From an uncultured Prevotellaceae bacterium (GTDB lineage: Bacteria; Bacteroidota; Bacteroidia; Bacteroidales; Bacteroidaceae), in contig OMXV01000014.1 of the NCBI GenBank assembly GCA_900315075.1, forward strand, positions 1 through 64,000: a stretch of DNA of 64,000 nt, written 5' to 3'. Positions 1-9,026 of the stretch are shown here, in pieces. The notes below the pieces were generated by a model. That model had not been told where the DNA came from, did no database searches, and worked only from the letters and a program-made list of their open reading frames with translations. Position numbers and translations under genes: made by a program. Each line of letters starts with the position of its first letter. The stretch's first letter is position 1.

Positions 1-582
1 GTCCTCACGAATCAACAACACATTCTGACGCTGACCATAAATAGTAAGGTCACCAGCACTGGCAATAGCCTCAAGAATACTCATCTTTTCAGTACCTACT
101 TGCACCACTCTCGGAGAACCCACATCACCCATCAAGGTCACCCTATAACTGGCAAGCATCACTTTCACCACAGGCTTCTCGGTCTTTGACAAATAGGGAG
201 CAATTTTCTGCTCAATCATCTTCTCACACTCACCTTTTGTCAGACCCTCAACATGTATCCTACCCAAAACAGGGAAATTAATGGTACCGTCGTTCTCAAC
301 CAAATACGACTGCAGCGAACCAGAACCGCTGGTGATCGAACCGTCACTACCCACAGCACGAGAAACCGTCAAGTTGAATGGTGCAGCAGCAGCAGCGTCT
401 GAACAGTGAACAGTGATACGCAACTGGTCCTTGGGCATGATTTTGGCATCGAAAAGCATTTTCGATTTAGCAAGGCTTATCGTGTCAATGTTCTGCATAT
501 AAGGCACTTGCTTACTTGTCTGACAGCTGTTCATAAACAATAGCGCTGCCATAACAAACAGTGGTAAAAGGATCTTCTTCAT
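1..582 (-). CDS. Polysaccharide export lipoprotein (Wza/BexD-like), 3' part cut by window edge
   Basis: Minus-strand reading frame open from an ATG at 582 to the left edge (194 codons seen). The N-terminus is a lipoprotein signal peptide (MKKILLPLFVMAALLFMNSC) with Cys at the lipobox, then the QVPYMQN-type start common in Bacteroidales export proteins. The next ~110 residues fit the polysaccharide export domain (LRITVHCSD..., DGTINFPVLGRIHVEGLT), followed by the beginning of an SLBB domain (YRVTLMGDVGSPRVVQVG). Proteins of this family form the outer-membrane channel for capsule or exopolysaccharide. The partner Wzc-like kinase would be expected downstream, outside the window. A good Bacteroidetes promoter lies just upstream. 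Confidence 0.85.
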   Translation of the reverse strand, partial: MKKILLPLFVMAALLFMNSCQTSKQVPYMQNIDTISLAKSKMLFDAKIMPKDQLRITVHCSDAAAAAPFNLTVSRAVGSDGSITSGSGSLQSYLVENDGTINFPVLGRIHVEGLTKGECEKMIEQKIAPYLSKTEKPVVKVMLASYRVTLMGDVGSPRVVQVGTEKMSILEAIASAGDLTIYGQRQNVLLIRED

Positions 583-615
583 TATAGTTTTGTGACTTGT
601 TGTTAAAAATTTCTG

Positions 616-646
616 CAAAATTAATGTTTTTTTTCTAACTGACAAA
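616..646 (-). promoter_or_regulatory. Bacteroidetes-type promoter of the export lipoprotein gene
   Basis: On the minus strand a -33 TTTG (643-646) and a -7 TAATTTTG (616-623) are separated by 19 bases, the canonical sigma-ABfr layout. It lies 34 bases upstream of the start codon at 582. Confidence 0.6.
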
Positions 647-754
647 AAATTCATAGAGTTTTTAGTAACTGTACTGAAGTTTCAGAAATACTAAAAGAGC
701 CATAAAAGAGCGTTAAGAATACAGGTGAGAGTGTCTTTGCCGCACAAAAAGCAA

Positions 755-790
755 TCAGCCCAGGGCAACACCCCGGGCTGATAACCATCT
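755..790. repeat. REP-like hairpin downstream of uxaC
   Basis: An imperfect palindrome with arms CAGCCC-x-GGG and CCC-x-GGGCTG sits just after the uxaC stop codon. The same AATCAGCCCAGGGCAAC core recurs near 22.68 kb, so it is a dispersed element. It may also act as the uxaC terminator. The rest of 583-809 holds only the promoter above. Confidence 0.5.
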
Positions 791-809
791 ATTGCTGTTG
801 TGTCTATAA

Positions 810-2210
810 TCAGAATCTGAAATAATTCTTCGCGTTATTGTAACTGATGTCCTCCACCATGCGCGACAGACTCTCCATATCATCAGGCAGCAAGCCACGC
901 TCCACATCGTTGCCGAGGAGGTTGCAAAGCAGACGGCGGAAATACTCATGACGCGGATAGGAAAGGAATGAGCGCGAGTCGGTAAGCATACCAACAAAGC
1001 GGCTCAGCAAGCCAAGCACCGAGAGGGCGTTCATCTGACGGGTCATACCATCGAGTTGGTCATTGAACCACCAACCGGAACCAAACTGTATCTTACCAGG
1101 GCATGAACCGTCCTGGAAGTTGCCAAGCATAGTGGCGATTACCTCGTTGGCGCAGGGGTTGAGGGTATAGAGGATGGTGCGGGTGAGCTTACCCTCAGCA
1201 TTCAGATGGTTCAGGAAATTACTCATAGCGCGAGCTGTGGTAAATTCACCGATGGAGTCGAAACCGGTGTCAGGACCAAGTTGCTTATACATCAGGCTGT
1301 TGTTGTCGCGGATAGCGCCATAGTGGAACTGCTGTGCCCAGTCACTGGCATGGTCCATCTCAGCCATCACTGTCAGGAAGCAATGCTTGTACTGGCGAAT
1401 CTCATTCTCTATCAACGACTGACCACGCAGGGCCTTGCCGAAAATAATCTCAATCTGGCTGTCGGTGTAGGGCTCATCATAGAATTCCTCGATACCATGG
1501 TCGCTCAGACGGCAACCATTCTCATGGAAGAAGTCATGACGCTTCTGAAGAGCATCCACCATGTCCTTAAACGACTTGATTTCCATGTCGGCCACCTCGG
1601 CGAGTTGGCGCACATAGTCGGCAAACTCCGGCTTCTCGATATTCATCGCCTTGTCGGGACGCCAAGCAGGAATCATGCGGATTTCAAAGCCACTCTCACG
1701 TGTCTGCTTATGGTAGCGGAGGTCATCCACAGGGTCGTCAGTGGTGCAGACACATTCCACATGGTAGCGGCGCATCAGTCCACGGGCTGTGTATTCGGGC
1801 TGCTTCAGTTTCTCGTTGCACTCATCAAAAATCTCACGGGCAGTCTTGGGGCTGAGTAATTTCTCAATACCAAAAGCTGTCTTCAACTCCAAGTGTGTCC
1901 AATGATAGAGCGGGTTGCGGAAGGTATAGGGCACTGTCTCAGCCCATTTCTCAAATTTCTCCCAGTCGGTGGTGTCCTTGCCAGTGCAGTAGCGCTCATC
2001 AACACCATTGGTACGCATTGCACGCCACTTATAATGGTCGCCGCCAAGCCACACTTCGGTGATGCTCTTAAACTGATGGTCGTTGGCCACCATTTCAGGG
2101 ATTAAATGACAATGATAATCGATAATTGGCATGCGAGAGGCATGCTTGTGGAAAAGATCCTGCGCAGTCTTGGTGTCGAGCAGGAAATTCTCGTCCATGA
2201 ATTTTTTCAT
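810..2210 (-). CDS. uxaC: Uronate (glucuronate/galacturonate) isomerase
   Basis: 466 residues, the normal length of the UxaC family. It isomerises D-glucuronate to fructuronate and D-galacturonate to tagaturonate, the entry step for uronic acids released from pectin or glucuronoxylan. The N-terminal IIDYHCHL metal-site motif, the GGDHYKWRAMR stretch and the C-terminal SRSFLSYPRHEYFRRLLCN and YNNAKNYF segments are all family signatures. The start MKKFMDENFL fits; a second Met at residue 5 is possible. It is a single gene divergent from ansA. With the GH2 and CE12 genes nearby it suggests use of uronic-acid-containing plant polysaccharides. Confidence 0.95.
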   Translation of the reverse strand: MKKFMDENFLLDTKTAQDLFHKHASRMPIIDYHCHLIPEMVANDHQFKSITEVWLGGDHYKWRAMRTNGVDERYCTGKDTTDWEKFEKWAETVPYTFRNPLYHWTHLELKTAFGIEKLLSPKTAREIFDECNEKLKQPEYTARGLMRRYHVECVCTTDDPVDDLRYHKQTRESGFEIRMIPAWRPDKAMNIEKPEFADYVRQLAEVADMEIKSFKDMVDALQKRHDFFHENGCRLSDHGIEEFYDEPYTDSQIEIIFGKALRGQSLIENEIRQYKHCFLTVMAEMDHASDWAQQFHYGAIRDNNSLMYKQLGPDTGFDSIGEFTTARAMSNFLNHLNAEGKLTRTILYTLNPCANEVIATMLGNFQDGSCPGKIQFGSGWWFNDQLDGMTRQMNALSVLGLLSRFVGMLTDSRSFLSYPRHEYFRRLLCNLLGNDVERGLLPDDMESLSRMVEDISYNNAKNYFRF

Positions 2211-2269
2211 AAGGTGATTGTTTTTAAGTGTTTATGTGTTTTTAATATCCTAATCTTCGGAAAAACATG

Positions 2270-2277
2270 CAAATATA
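2270..2277 (-). promoter_or_regulatory. Candidate -7 element of uxaC
   Basis: TATATTTG on the minus strand, 60 bases upstream of the uxaC start. The nearest TTTG on that strand is about 23 bases further upstream, slightly long spacing, so support is moderate. Confidence 0.4.
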
Positions 2278-2287
2278 AGCATTTTAT

Positions 2288-2318
2288 TTTGGAAAACGAA
2301 CAAAATACCGTATATTTG
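2288..2318 (+). promoter_or_regulatory. Promoter of ansA
   Basis: TTTG at 2288-2291 and TATATTTG at 2311-2318, separated by 19 bases: the Bacteroidetes consensus. The start codon follows 27 bases later. Confidence 0.65.
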
Positions 2319-2345
2319 CATTGAAAATTACGCAAACGATGTCAA

Positions 2346-3413
2346 ATGAATGAAAATCACACCTCTTTAAGCCCTTCTCCACAACGCACCGGAAAGGTGT
2401 TGCTGATATACACGGGAGGAACCATTGGCATGGGACGTAACCCCAAAACTGATGCCTTGGAGCCGCTCGACTTCAGCCATCTGGCATCAAAACTACCGGA
2501 GTTTCAATACCTAAAAACAAGCATTGAGACTTGCCAGTTTGGTGAACCGGTAGATTCCAGCGACATCGACCCGCAAATTTGGGCACGCATCGTCAATATC
2601 ATTACAAAATACTACGACAACTACGACGGATTTGTCATACTACACGGCACTGATACCATGGCATACACGGCATCGGCATTGTCGTTCATGCTCGAAAACC
2701 TCACCAAGCCTGTTATTCTCACAGGAAGCCAGTTGCCTATAGGGCAGTTGCGCACCGACGGCAAGGAAAACCTCGTGACAAGCATCGAACTCGCATCGGC
2801 ACACCATCCCGACGGAAGGGCCATGGTGCCAGAGGTATGTATCTATTTCGGCGGACAACTGCTGCGAGGAAACAGAGCCACCAAGCAAAGCGCCGACGGA
2901 TTCAATGCCTTCGCTACCTTCAACTATCCTGTGCTTTGCCATGCGGGGGTAAATTTCACCTACCACGACCACCATATCCTGCAACCCGACTACACACAAC
3001 CTATGGTGCCACACACCGAGATGGATGCCAACGTCATCGTAATGTCGCTATTCCCGGGTATTCAGGAGTGTTTCCTGCGGCATGTCTTCGAGGCGCCAGA
3101 ACTGCGCTCCGTGGTCATGCGAACATTCGGTAGCGGAAATGCACCCCAGAAACAATGGCTCATCCGACTGCTCAAGGAGGCATCACTCCGGGGAGTGACC
3201 ATCGTCAACATCAGCCAGTGTGTGTCGGGATTCGTCGAGATGAACCGCTACGACACGGGCTATCAACTGAAAGATGCCGGCGTGGTGAGTGGGCGCGACA
3301 GTACCGTCGAAAGCGCCGTCACAAAACTCATGTACCTACAGGCTCGCTTCGACTCCCCAGAAACCATCCGCTCCTACATGAACCGCTCCATCTGCGGCGA
3401 AGTAACTATTTAG
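2346..3413 (+). CDS. ansA: Type I L-asparaginase
   Basis: 355 residues. It hydrolyses asparagine to aspartate and ammonia, and lacks a signal peptide, as expected for the cytosolic type I enzyme. The first catalytic-threonine motif is YTGGTIGMG (residues ~24-32) and the second catalytic motif is HGTDTMAYTASALSFML (~100-116). TGSQLPIGQLRTDGKENL and the C-terminal VSQCVSG-like segment (NISQCVSGFVEM) are also typical. The start at 2346 follows a good promoter; an upstream ATG at 2340 gives only a four-codon frame. Confidence 0.93.
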   Translation: MNENHTSLSPSPQRTGKVLLIYTGGTIGMGRNPKTDALEPLDFSHLASKLPEFQYLKTSIETCQFGEPVDSSDIDPQIWARIVNIITKYYDNYDGFVILHGTDTMAYTASALSFMLENLTKPVILTGSQLPIGQLRTDGKENLVTSIELASAHHPDGRAMVPEVCIYFGGQLLRGNRATKQSADGFNAFATFNYPVLCHAGVNFTYHDHHILQPDYTQPMVPHTEMDANVIVMSLFPGIQECFLRHVFEAPELRSVVMRTFGSGNAPQKQWLIRLLKEASLRGVTIVNISQCVSGFVEMNRYDTGYQLKDAGVVSGRDSTVESAVTKLMYLQARFDSPETIRSYMNRSICGEVTI

Positions 3414-3478
3414 GCTTAGACTTTAGGCGTTAGACAATACTTTAGACAATAGACTTTTGTATTCTCCGTGTCCCATTT

Positions 3479-3496
3479 GCCGCAACACGTTGCGGC
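3479..3496. repeat. REP-like hairpin
   Basis: GCCGCAA-CACG-TTGCGGC, a 7-bp stem with a 4-base loop between ansA and rbr. Upstream of it are TTAGAC repeats starting at the ansA stop codon; downstream is a G-poor leader to the rbr start. One of about a dozen such hairpins in the window. Confidence 0.6.
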
Positions 3497-3555
3497 CTCC
3501 CAAAATCCTGAAATTCCAAAAATTCCAATAAGAACTATCAAAAATCAAAAAAATC

Positions 3556-4098
3556 ATGAAAGAACTAAAAGGAACAAAGACCGAGAAAAACCTCCAGGAG
3601 GCTTTTGCAGGCGAGAGCCAGGCACGTAATAAATACTCTTACTGGGCATCGAAAGCCAAGAAAGACGGATACCAGCAGATAGCTGCCATCTTCGAGGAAA
3701 CTGCCAACAACGAGAAGGAGCATGCAAAGATGTGGTTCAAACTCCTCGAAGGCGGTGCTGTGAAATCGACACCAGAAAATCTGAAGGCAGCTGCCGATGG
3801 CGAGAACTTCGAATGGACCGATATGTACGACCGTATGGCTCGCGAGGCCGATGAAGAGGGATTCCCCGAGATTGCTGAGAAATTCCGCGGTGTGGCTGCC
3901 ATCGAGAAGCACCATGAGGAGCGCTATCGCAAACTGTTGCAGAACATCGAGGACAAAGTGGTATTCTCACGCGATGGCGACTGCATCTGGCAATGCCGTA
4001 ACTGCGGACATATCGTCGTGGGTAAGGCTGCACCCGAAGTATGCCCCGTCTGCGACCATCCACAGAGCTTCTTCGAAATCAAAGCTGAAAATTATTGA
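3556..4098 (+). CDS. rbr: Rubrerythrin
   Basis: 180 residues. A non-haem di-iron peroxidase that detoxifies H2O2 in anaerobes. The N-terminal ferritin-like bundle carries the iron-binding glutamates in [23 protein letters not shown] and [13 protein letters not shown]. The C-terminal rubredoxin-like domain has two Cys pairs (CRNCGH...CPVCDHP) for the FeS4 centre. Length and domain order are canonical. The leader before the ATG is A-rich with almost no G. No Bacteroidetes -7 motif is seen in the gap after ansA, so readthrough from ansA is possible. Confidence 0.95.
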   Translation: MKELKGTKTEKNLQEAFAGESQARNKYSYWASKAKKDGYQQIAAIFEETANNEKEHAKMWFKLLEGGAVKSTPENLKAAADGENFEWTDMYDRMAREADEEGFPEIAEKFRGVAAIEKHHEERYRKLLQNIEDKVVFSRDGDCIWQCRNCGHIVVGKAAPEVCPVCDHPQSFFEIKAENY

Positions 4099-4101
4099 TA
4101 A

Positions 4102-4260
4102 AGAGGTAAGGGGTGAGAGGTGAGAGGTAAGAGATTACCATTGCCTCTCACCCCATCCCTGTTTTTCAGTATGCGACGGTTTTGCCGTCGCTGCAGTTCT
4201 CTATTACGAATCCAGCATATCAAATCTCTTACCTCTCACCCCCTACCCCTTACCCCTAAA
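4102..4260. repeat. GAGGTRA heptamer arrays with central REP hairpin
   Basis: Right after the rbr stop comes a C-poor array of GAGGTAA/GAGGTGA heptamers ending GAGATTACC. A REP-like hairpin (GCGACGG-TTTTG-CCGTCGC, 4173-4191) is in the middle. A G-poor array (CTCTTACCTCTCACC) leads to the GH2 start. The two arrays are complementary and could pair. No TAnnTTTG promoter motif is seen in the gap. Confidence 0.75.
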
Positions 4261-4266
4261 ATAACC

Positions 4267-7128
4267 ATGCCCTATATCCTCCTGTTTCTTCTCCTCATTC
4301 TCTGCACCCCCACCCAGGCACAGCAGACAATCCCCCTCGACGGCGAATGGCAGTTTGCCATCGACCGTAGTCGCGACGGAGTGCGCCCCAAGCGCTATGC
4401 TGAGAAAATCCATCTCCCCGGGTCGATGCTCACCAACGGCAAAGGCGACCCCATCAGCATCCACACGCAGTGGACAGGCTCACTCTACGACTCCTCCTAT
4501 TATTTCAATCCACGGATGGAGCCCTACAGACATGAGGGCAGGATGAAGATTCCTTTCTTCCTCACACCCGAGCGGCATTATGTGGGAAATGCCTGGTATT
4601 GCCGCAAAGTGACGGTGCCACAAGAGTGGAAAGGCCGCCGAGTGACGCTTTTCCTCGAGCGACCACACATCGAAACCACTCTTTGGGTGAACGGCAGCCG
4701 TGTGGGACATGAGATGTCGCTCAGCGTGCCACACCAGTACGACATCACCGAATACGTTAAGTTCGGCAGCGACAACCAACTGGAGATACAGGTCTATAAC
4801 GGCATCGAGAATGTCTGCGTCGGACAAGACTCACACAGCGTCACCGACCAGACACAGGGCAACTGGAATGGCATCGCAGGAAACATCGAACTGCGGGCCA
4901 CCACCCCACTCTACCGCAAACGTGTCGAAACAGACATCGCCACGGGTACGGTACGCATACTACTCAACGACACCATCATCACACGACAGATACCCACACC
5001 TGTGCGACTGTGGAGCGAACACACACCCGAACTCTACACCATCGAAGTGATGTACCGCGGGGAACGCATTCCTGTTACATTCGGCTTCCGCGACATACAC
5101 ACCGAGGGGCGGCACATCATGCTCAATGGCGATGAAATATGGCTGCGAGGAACAGTGGAAAACTGCTGCTTCCCCGAGACGGGCTATCCTCCCACCGATG
5201 TGGAATCATGGCTTCGCATCTTCGAAACATGCCGTGAATACGGTCTCAACCACATGCGTTTCCATAGTTACTGCCCGCCCGAGGCTGCCTTTATCGCAGC
5301 CGACCAAGTGGGCATCTACCTACAACCTGAAGGACCATCATGGCCCAACCATGGTGTGCGACTACGTCGCGGAATGGCCATCGACCAATACCTGGTGGAT
5401 GAATGTAAGCGCATCATCGATACATACGGCAGCCATCCTTCCTTTGTAATGCTCGCCGGAGGCAACGAACCTGCCGGCGACTGGGTGGCATGGGGAAAAG
5501 ATTTCACACGAGAGATGCGCGCCTATGACTCCACACGCCTCTATGCCACAGCAAGCGTGGGAGGAGGATGGGCATGGGACGAAGGAAGCGACTTCCATGT
5601 CAAAGGAGGGGCACGCGGACTGGAGTGGGACCGCTCCATGCCGCAGAGCACCGACGACTATTATGACCAAGTGCTACAACCTCGTAATTTCAAACCTACC
5701 GATGCTCAGCCAGAGAATACCGAGCCGTATATCAGTCATGAACAAGGACAGTGGTGCGCCTTCCCCGACCTCACCGAAATAGACCAATATACGGGAGCAT
5801 ACAAAGCACGCAATTTCGAAATCTTCGCCGACCTCCTGCAACAGGGGGGCATGGAAAGCCAAGCCGGAAAATTCCTCAACGCCAGCCGGCATTTGCAAGA
5901 CCTCGCCTACAAGTATGAAATGGAGCGCAACCTTCGCACACCCGACTATACTGGCTTCCAACTGCTCAGCCTCAACGACTATAGCGGGCAGGGAACGGCA
6001 CTGGTGGGGCATCTCAACGTACACTGGCAGGAGAAAGCAGACCATAGCCCTGTTGCTCAATGGCAGACATTCTGCTCCGACCTCGTACCTTTGGCACGGT
6101 TGCCACGCTTCGTCTATAGCCGGACGGACACTCTCTGTGCCGACATCGACATCTATAATGCCACAGGCATGGAAATAAGCCAAGAAGCAGAACCATACGT
6201 AACCTTCGACCTCGACGGTCAGCAATGGGCATACGACCCACAGAAAGATATCCATCGCCTACAGCGCGTACACCATCACGGCACCCTCTACTGCGGCACC
6301 ATCCCCAAGGGCAAAAACCATGACATCGCACAACTCTCGCTGCCACTCTCTACAATTGCTTCAGGTGATGCGCCCATGCAGTTAACTCTCACCATCACCA
6401 TCCATACCAATAACAGTAGCGAGTCTGAAACTCAAAAACTTATCAACTCAGAAACTCAAAAACTTAACACCTACGACATCTGGATTTATCCGCAGAAACT
6501 TACCACCAGCACCGAAGGCATCCTTATCACCGACACCCTCGACGACAAAGCACTCAACTGTCTGAAGGGGGGCGGGAAAGTACTCCTCTGCGCTGGAGGG
6601 AAAATCAAATATGGCAACGATGTGCGGCACACCTACCTGCCCGTGTTCTGGAATACAAGTTGGTTTAAGATGCGCCCACCACACACCACAGGTGCCTATA
6701 TCGAGAACAAACACCCCATGTTCACCGATTTCCCCACCGACGACTGGCAAAACCTCAACTGGTGGGAACTGGTCAACCGCACACAGGTGATGAACCTCGC
6801 GGAATTCCCCGCAAGTTTCCAACCCATTGTGCAGCCCATCGACACATGGCATGTATCAAGAAAATTAGGAATGCTCTTCGAAGCACGTGTCGGCGGAGGA
6901 AGCCTCATCATGACGACCTTCGACTTGAATAACAATCTCGACCACCGACTTGTGGCACGCCAACTGCGCCATTCCATCATACGCTACATGCAGTCGGATA
7001 GTTTCCGCCCCACCACCGACATCCAGCCAGAGGTCATCTCCCACCTCTTTACCCAAGTGGCACCACGGGTGGATATGTTCACCAACGACTCACCAGACGA
7101 ACTAAAACCTAAAATCGCCAATCCATAG
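4267..7128 (+). CDS. Secreted glycoside hydrolase family 2 enzyme (beta-galactosidase/glucuronidase type)
   Basis: 953 residues from the ATG at 4267, chosen because MPYILLFLLLILCTPTQA is a clean signal peptide; the longer frame from 4120 would translate repeat DNA. An N-terminal jelly roll (IPLDGEWQFAIDR, LPGSM, WYCRKVTVP...LFLERPHIETTLWVNG) precedes the immunoglobulin-like part and the TIM barrel (WLRGTVENCCFPETGYPP, NHMRFHSYCPP). The acid/base is probably Glu ~401 in GGNEP and the nucleophile Glu ~493 in SHEQGQW. Substrate cannot be read from sequence. Neighbouring CE12-type esterase and uxaC make a pectin (rhamnogalacturonan) substrate a reasonable inference. Confidence 0.88.
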   Translation: MPYILLFLLLILCTPTQAQQTIPLDGEWQFAIDRSRDGVRPKRYAEKIHLPGSMLTNGKGDPISIHTQWTGSLYDSSYYFNPRMEPYRHEGRMKIPFFLTPERHYVGNAWYCRKVTVPQEWKGRRVTLFLERPHIETTLWVNGSRVGHEMSLSVPHQYDITEYVKFGSDNQLEIQVYNGIENVCVGQDSHSVTDQTQGNWNGIAGNIELRATTPLYRKRVETDIATGTVRILLNDTIITRQIPTPVRLWSEHTPELYTIEVMYRGERIPVTFGFRDIHTEGRHIMLNGDEIWLRGTVENCCFPETGYPPTDVESWLRIFETCREYGLNHMRFHSYCPPEAAFIAADQVGIYLQPEGPSWPNHGVRLRRGMAIDQYLVDECKRIIDTYGSHPSFVMLAGGNEPAGDWVAWGKDFTREMRAYDSTRLYATASVGGGWAWDEGSDFHVKGGARGLEWDRSMPQSTDDYYDQVLQPRNFKPTDAQPENTEPYISHEQGQWCAFPDLTEIDQYTGAYKARNFEIFADLLQQGGMESQAGKFLNASRHLQDLAYKYEMERNLRTPDYTGFQLLSLNDYSGQGTALVGHLNVHWQEKADHSPVAQWQTFCSDLVPLARLPRFVYSRTDTLCADIDIYNATGMEISQEAEPYVTFDLDGQQWAYDPQKDIHRLQRVHHHGTLYCGTIPKGKNHDIAQLSLPLSTIASGDAPMQLTLTITIHTNNSSESETQKLINSETQKLNTYDIWIYPQKLTTSTEGILITDTLDDKALNCLKGGGKVLLCAGGKIKYGNDVRHTYLPVFWNTSWFKMRPPHTTGAYIENKHPMFTDFPTDDWQNLNWWELVNRTQVMNLAEFPASFQPIVQPIDTWHVSRKLGMLFEARVGGGSLIMTTFDLNNNLDHRLVARQLRHSIIRYMQSDSFRPTTDIQPEVISHLFTQVAPRVDMFTNDSPDELKPKIANP

Positions 7129-7159
7129 ACATCAGGGATGACCTCCTGCATATAGGCTT

Positions 7160-7241
7160 TCTCCGTATGTCGCGGTTCTGCCGCGACCACAAGCTATAAA
7201 AACTATTTTCTCCGCAGGTCGCGGTTCTGCCGCGACCACAA
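7160..7241. repeat. Two REP-like hairpins in direct repeat
   Basis: GTCGCGG-TTCTG-CCGCGAC occurs at 7169-7187 and again at 7218-7236, each in the context TCTCCG..GG/TGTCGCGG...CCACAA, about 49 bases apart. They sit between the GH2 and CE12 genes. The final stretch to the start codon is G-free. Confidence 0.75.
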
Positions 7242-7258
7242 ATCAAAAATCAAAAACC

Positions 7259-8890
7259 ATGCGTATCTCCAAATTCCTTATCACAGCCACACTGGCCATC
7301 CTTCCACTCCTGTTTCTCAATGCCCAAACCAATGTGCCACAGCCACCGCCCGATGTCAATGGCGTGGACGACCGCACCGGCGACAGCCTCGCACTGGCAC
7401 AGACGGCACGACCTGAACCCGGCAGCACACGCCGCGGCAACAACCCCGTGCTTTTCCTTGTGGGCAATTCCACCATGCGCAACGGCACTCTCGGCAACGG
7501 CAACAACGGACAATGGGGATGGGGAGCGTTCTTCCAACCCTACTTCAACCCCGACCGCATCACCGTGGAAAATCAAGCACTTGGAGGCATGAGCAGCCGC
7601 ACATTCTACAAACGCCTGTGGGCGCCCATCCGCGATGCCATCCGCCCGGGCGACTGGGTCATCATCTCCATCGGCCACAATGACAATGGTCCATACGATA
7701 GCGGAAGGGCAAGGGCATCCATTCCTGGCATCAGCAACGACTCGCTAATAGTCACCATCCAGGAGACTGGCGAGGTGGATACCGTCTATACCTACGGCGG
7801 ATACATGCGCAAATATATCAACGATGTACGCCGGGTCGGTGGTCATCCCATCCTCATGTCACTCACACCACGCAATGCCTACGACGACCATGGACACGTC
7901 ATCCGCAAACCACATTCGGAGTGGCTACGCCAAATTGGAGAGGAAGAGAATGTCCCCTTCATCGACCAGAATGAAATTTCCGGACAGAAAATCGATAGTT
8001 ACAGTGATTGGAAGAAGAAATTCATCTTCCATGGAGATAATATACACACCAGCAAATTAGGTGCCGAGATGAATGCCCGTTCGGCTGCAGAAGGCATTGC
8101 CTATAGTGCCGACCCACGTCTAAAACCACTACAGGATATGATGAATGATGTCACTCCACCGATGGTAGAAGTGAAGCGTGAGGATGGCAAGCCCGTGGTC
8201 TTCATCACTGGCGACTCAACCGTAAAAAATGCCGACAAAGAAGAGGATGGCATGTGGGGCTGGGGGTCACAGGCTTATACTATCTTCGATGAGCGCAAAA
8301 TCACCATCGCAAACTGTGCCATGGCGGGGCGTTCCTGCCGAACATTCATGAACGAAGGACGCTGGGAAAAGGTTTATAATAGCATCCACCCGGGTGATTT
8401 CGTGCTCATACAGTTTGGACACAACGACTTCGGAGAGTTGGAAAAACCCAAATATCGGGGTGAAATCTTCAGTGCTCAAGACACCTGCCACGTCTATCAA
8501 CTGAAGGAGAAAGGTACTTACGAACTGGTCTATTCCTTCGGATGGTATCTGAAAAAATTCATCGACGACGTACGTGAAAAAGGTGGTACGCCCATATTGG
8601 TATCACTCACACCACGCAACGAATGGGAAAATGGCAAGATTGAACGCCGAAACGACACCTACGGACGTTTCTACCGTGAAGTTGTAGAGGCTACGGGGGT
8701 GGAATTTGTGGATATGCACAACATCACCGCCGACTTCCTCGACCGCAAATGTGGAAGTAAAGAGAAGGCCAACCCCTACTACAAGCGCGATCACACCCAC
8801 ACCTCTCTCAAAGGTGCCCGCCTCAATGCCAAAAGCATGAAAAAAGGACTGAAGAAAATCCACAGCCCATTAGCTAAATATCTGAAGTAA
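7259..8890 (+). CDS. Secreted tandem CE12-type SGNH esterase (rhamnogalacturonan acetylesterase-like)
   Basis: 543 residues with a signal peptide (MRISKFLITATLAILPLLFLNA). It holds two complete SGNH hydrolase domains. Domain 1 (~60-290) has GNST with Ser ~70, GGMSSRTF, IGHNDNGP and DNIHTSKLGAEMNA. Domain 2 (~310-540) has GDST with Ser ~320, AGRSCRTF, FGHNDFGE and RDHTHTSLKGARLNA. The WGWG box near each serine, the GHND block and the His-Thr-Ser box are CE12 hallmarks. CE12 enzymes remove acetyl groups from rhamnogalacturonan. Domain 1 has GNS rather than GDS and DN rather than DH before HTS, so its activity may differ. Probably co-transcribed with the GH2 gene. Confidence 0.87.
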   Translation: MRISKFLITATLAILPLLFLNAQTNVPQPPPDVNGVDDRTGDSLALAQTARPEPGSTRRGNNPVLFLVGNSTMRNGTLGNGNNGQWGWGAFFQPYFNPDRITVENQALGGMSSRTFYKRLWAPIRDAIRPGDWVIISIGHNDNGPYDSGRARASIPGISNDSLIVTIQETGEVDTVYTYGGYMRKYINDVRRVGGHPILMSLTPRNAYDDHGHVIRKPHSEWLRQIGEEENVPFIDQNEISGQKIDSYSDWKKKFIFHGDNIHTSKLGAEMNARSAAEGIAYSADPRLKPLQDMMNDVTPPMVEVKREDGKPVVFITGDSTVKNADKEEDGMWGWGSQAYTIFDERKITIANCAMAGRSCRTFMNEGRWEKVYNSIHPGDFVLIQFGHNDFGELEKPKYRGEIFSAQDTCHVYQLKEKGTYELVYSFGWYLKKFIDDVREKGGTPILVSLTPRNEWENGKIERRNDTYGRFYREVVEATGVEFVDMHNITADFLDRKCGSKEKANPYYKRDHTHTSLKGARLNAKSMKKGLKKIHSPLAKYLK

Positions 8891-9026
8891 TCCTTCCGAA
8901 TAATCCGAGTACTCCGAATACTCTGAATATTCCGAGTACTCCGACCACTCCGAGTATTCCGACCACTCCGAGTATTCCGACCACTCCGAGTATTCCGACC
9001 ACTCAGATTACTCCGACCACTCAGAT
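8891..9026. repeat. 9-bp tandem array (TCCGAGTAY/TCCGACCAC)
   Basis: About 14 degenerate 9-bp units fill the whole space between the converging CE12 and AraC genes. The last unit (TCAGATTAC) supplies the AraC stop codon on the minus strand. The same family is translated inside genes at 32.6 kb and at both ends of the gene at 42.8-43.7 kb. Confidence 0.85.
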
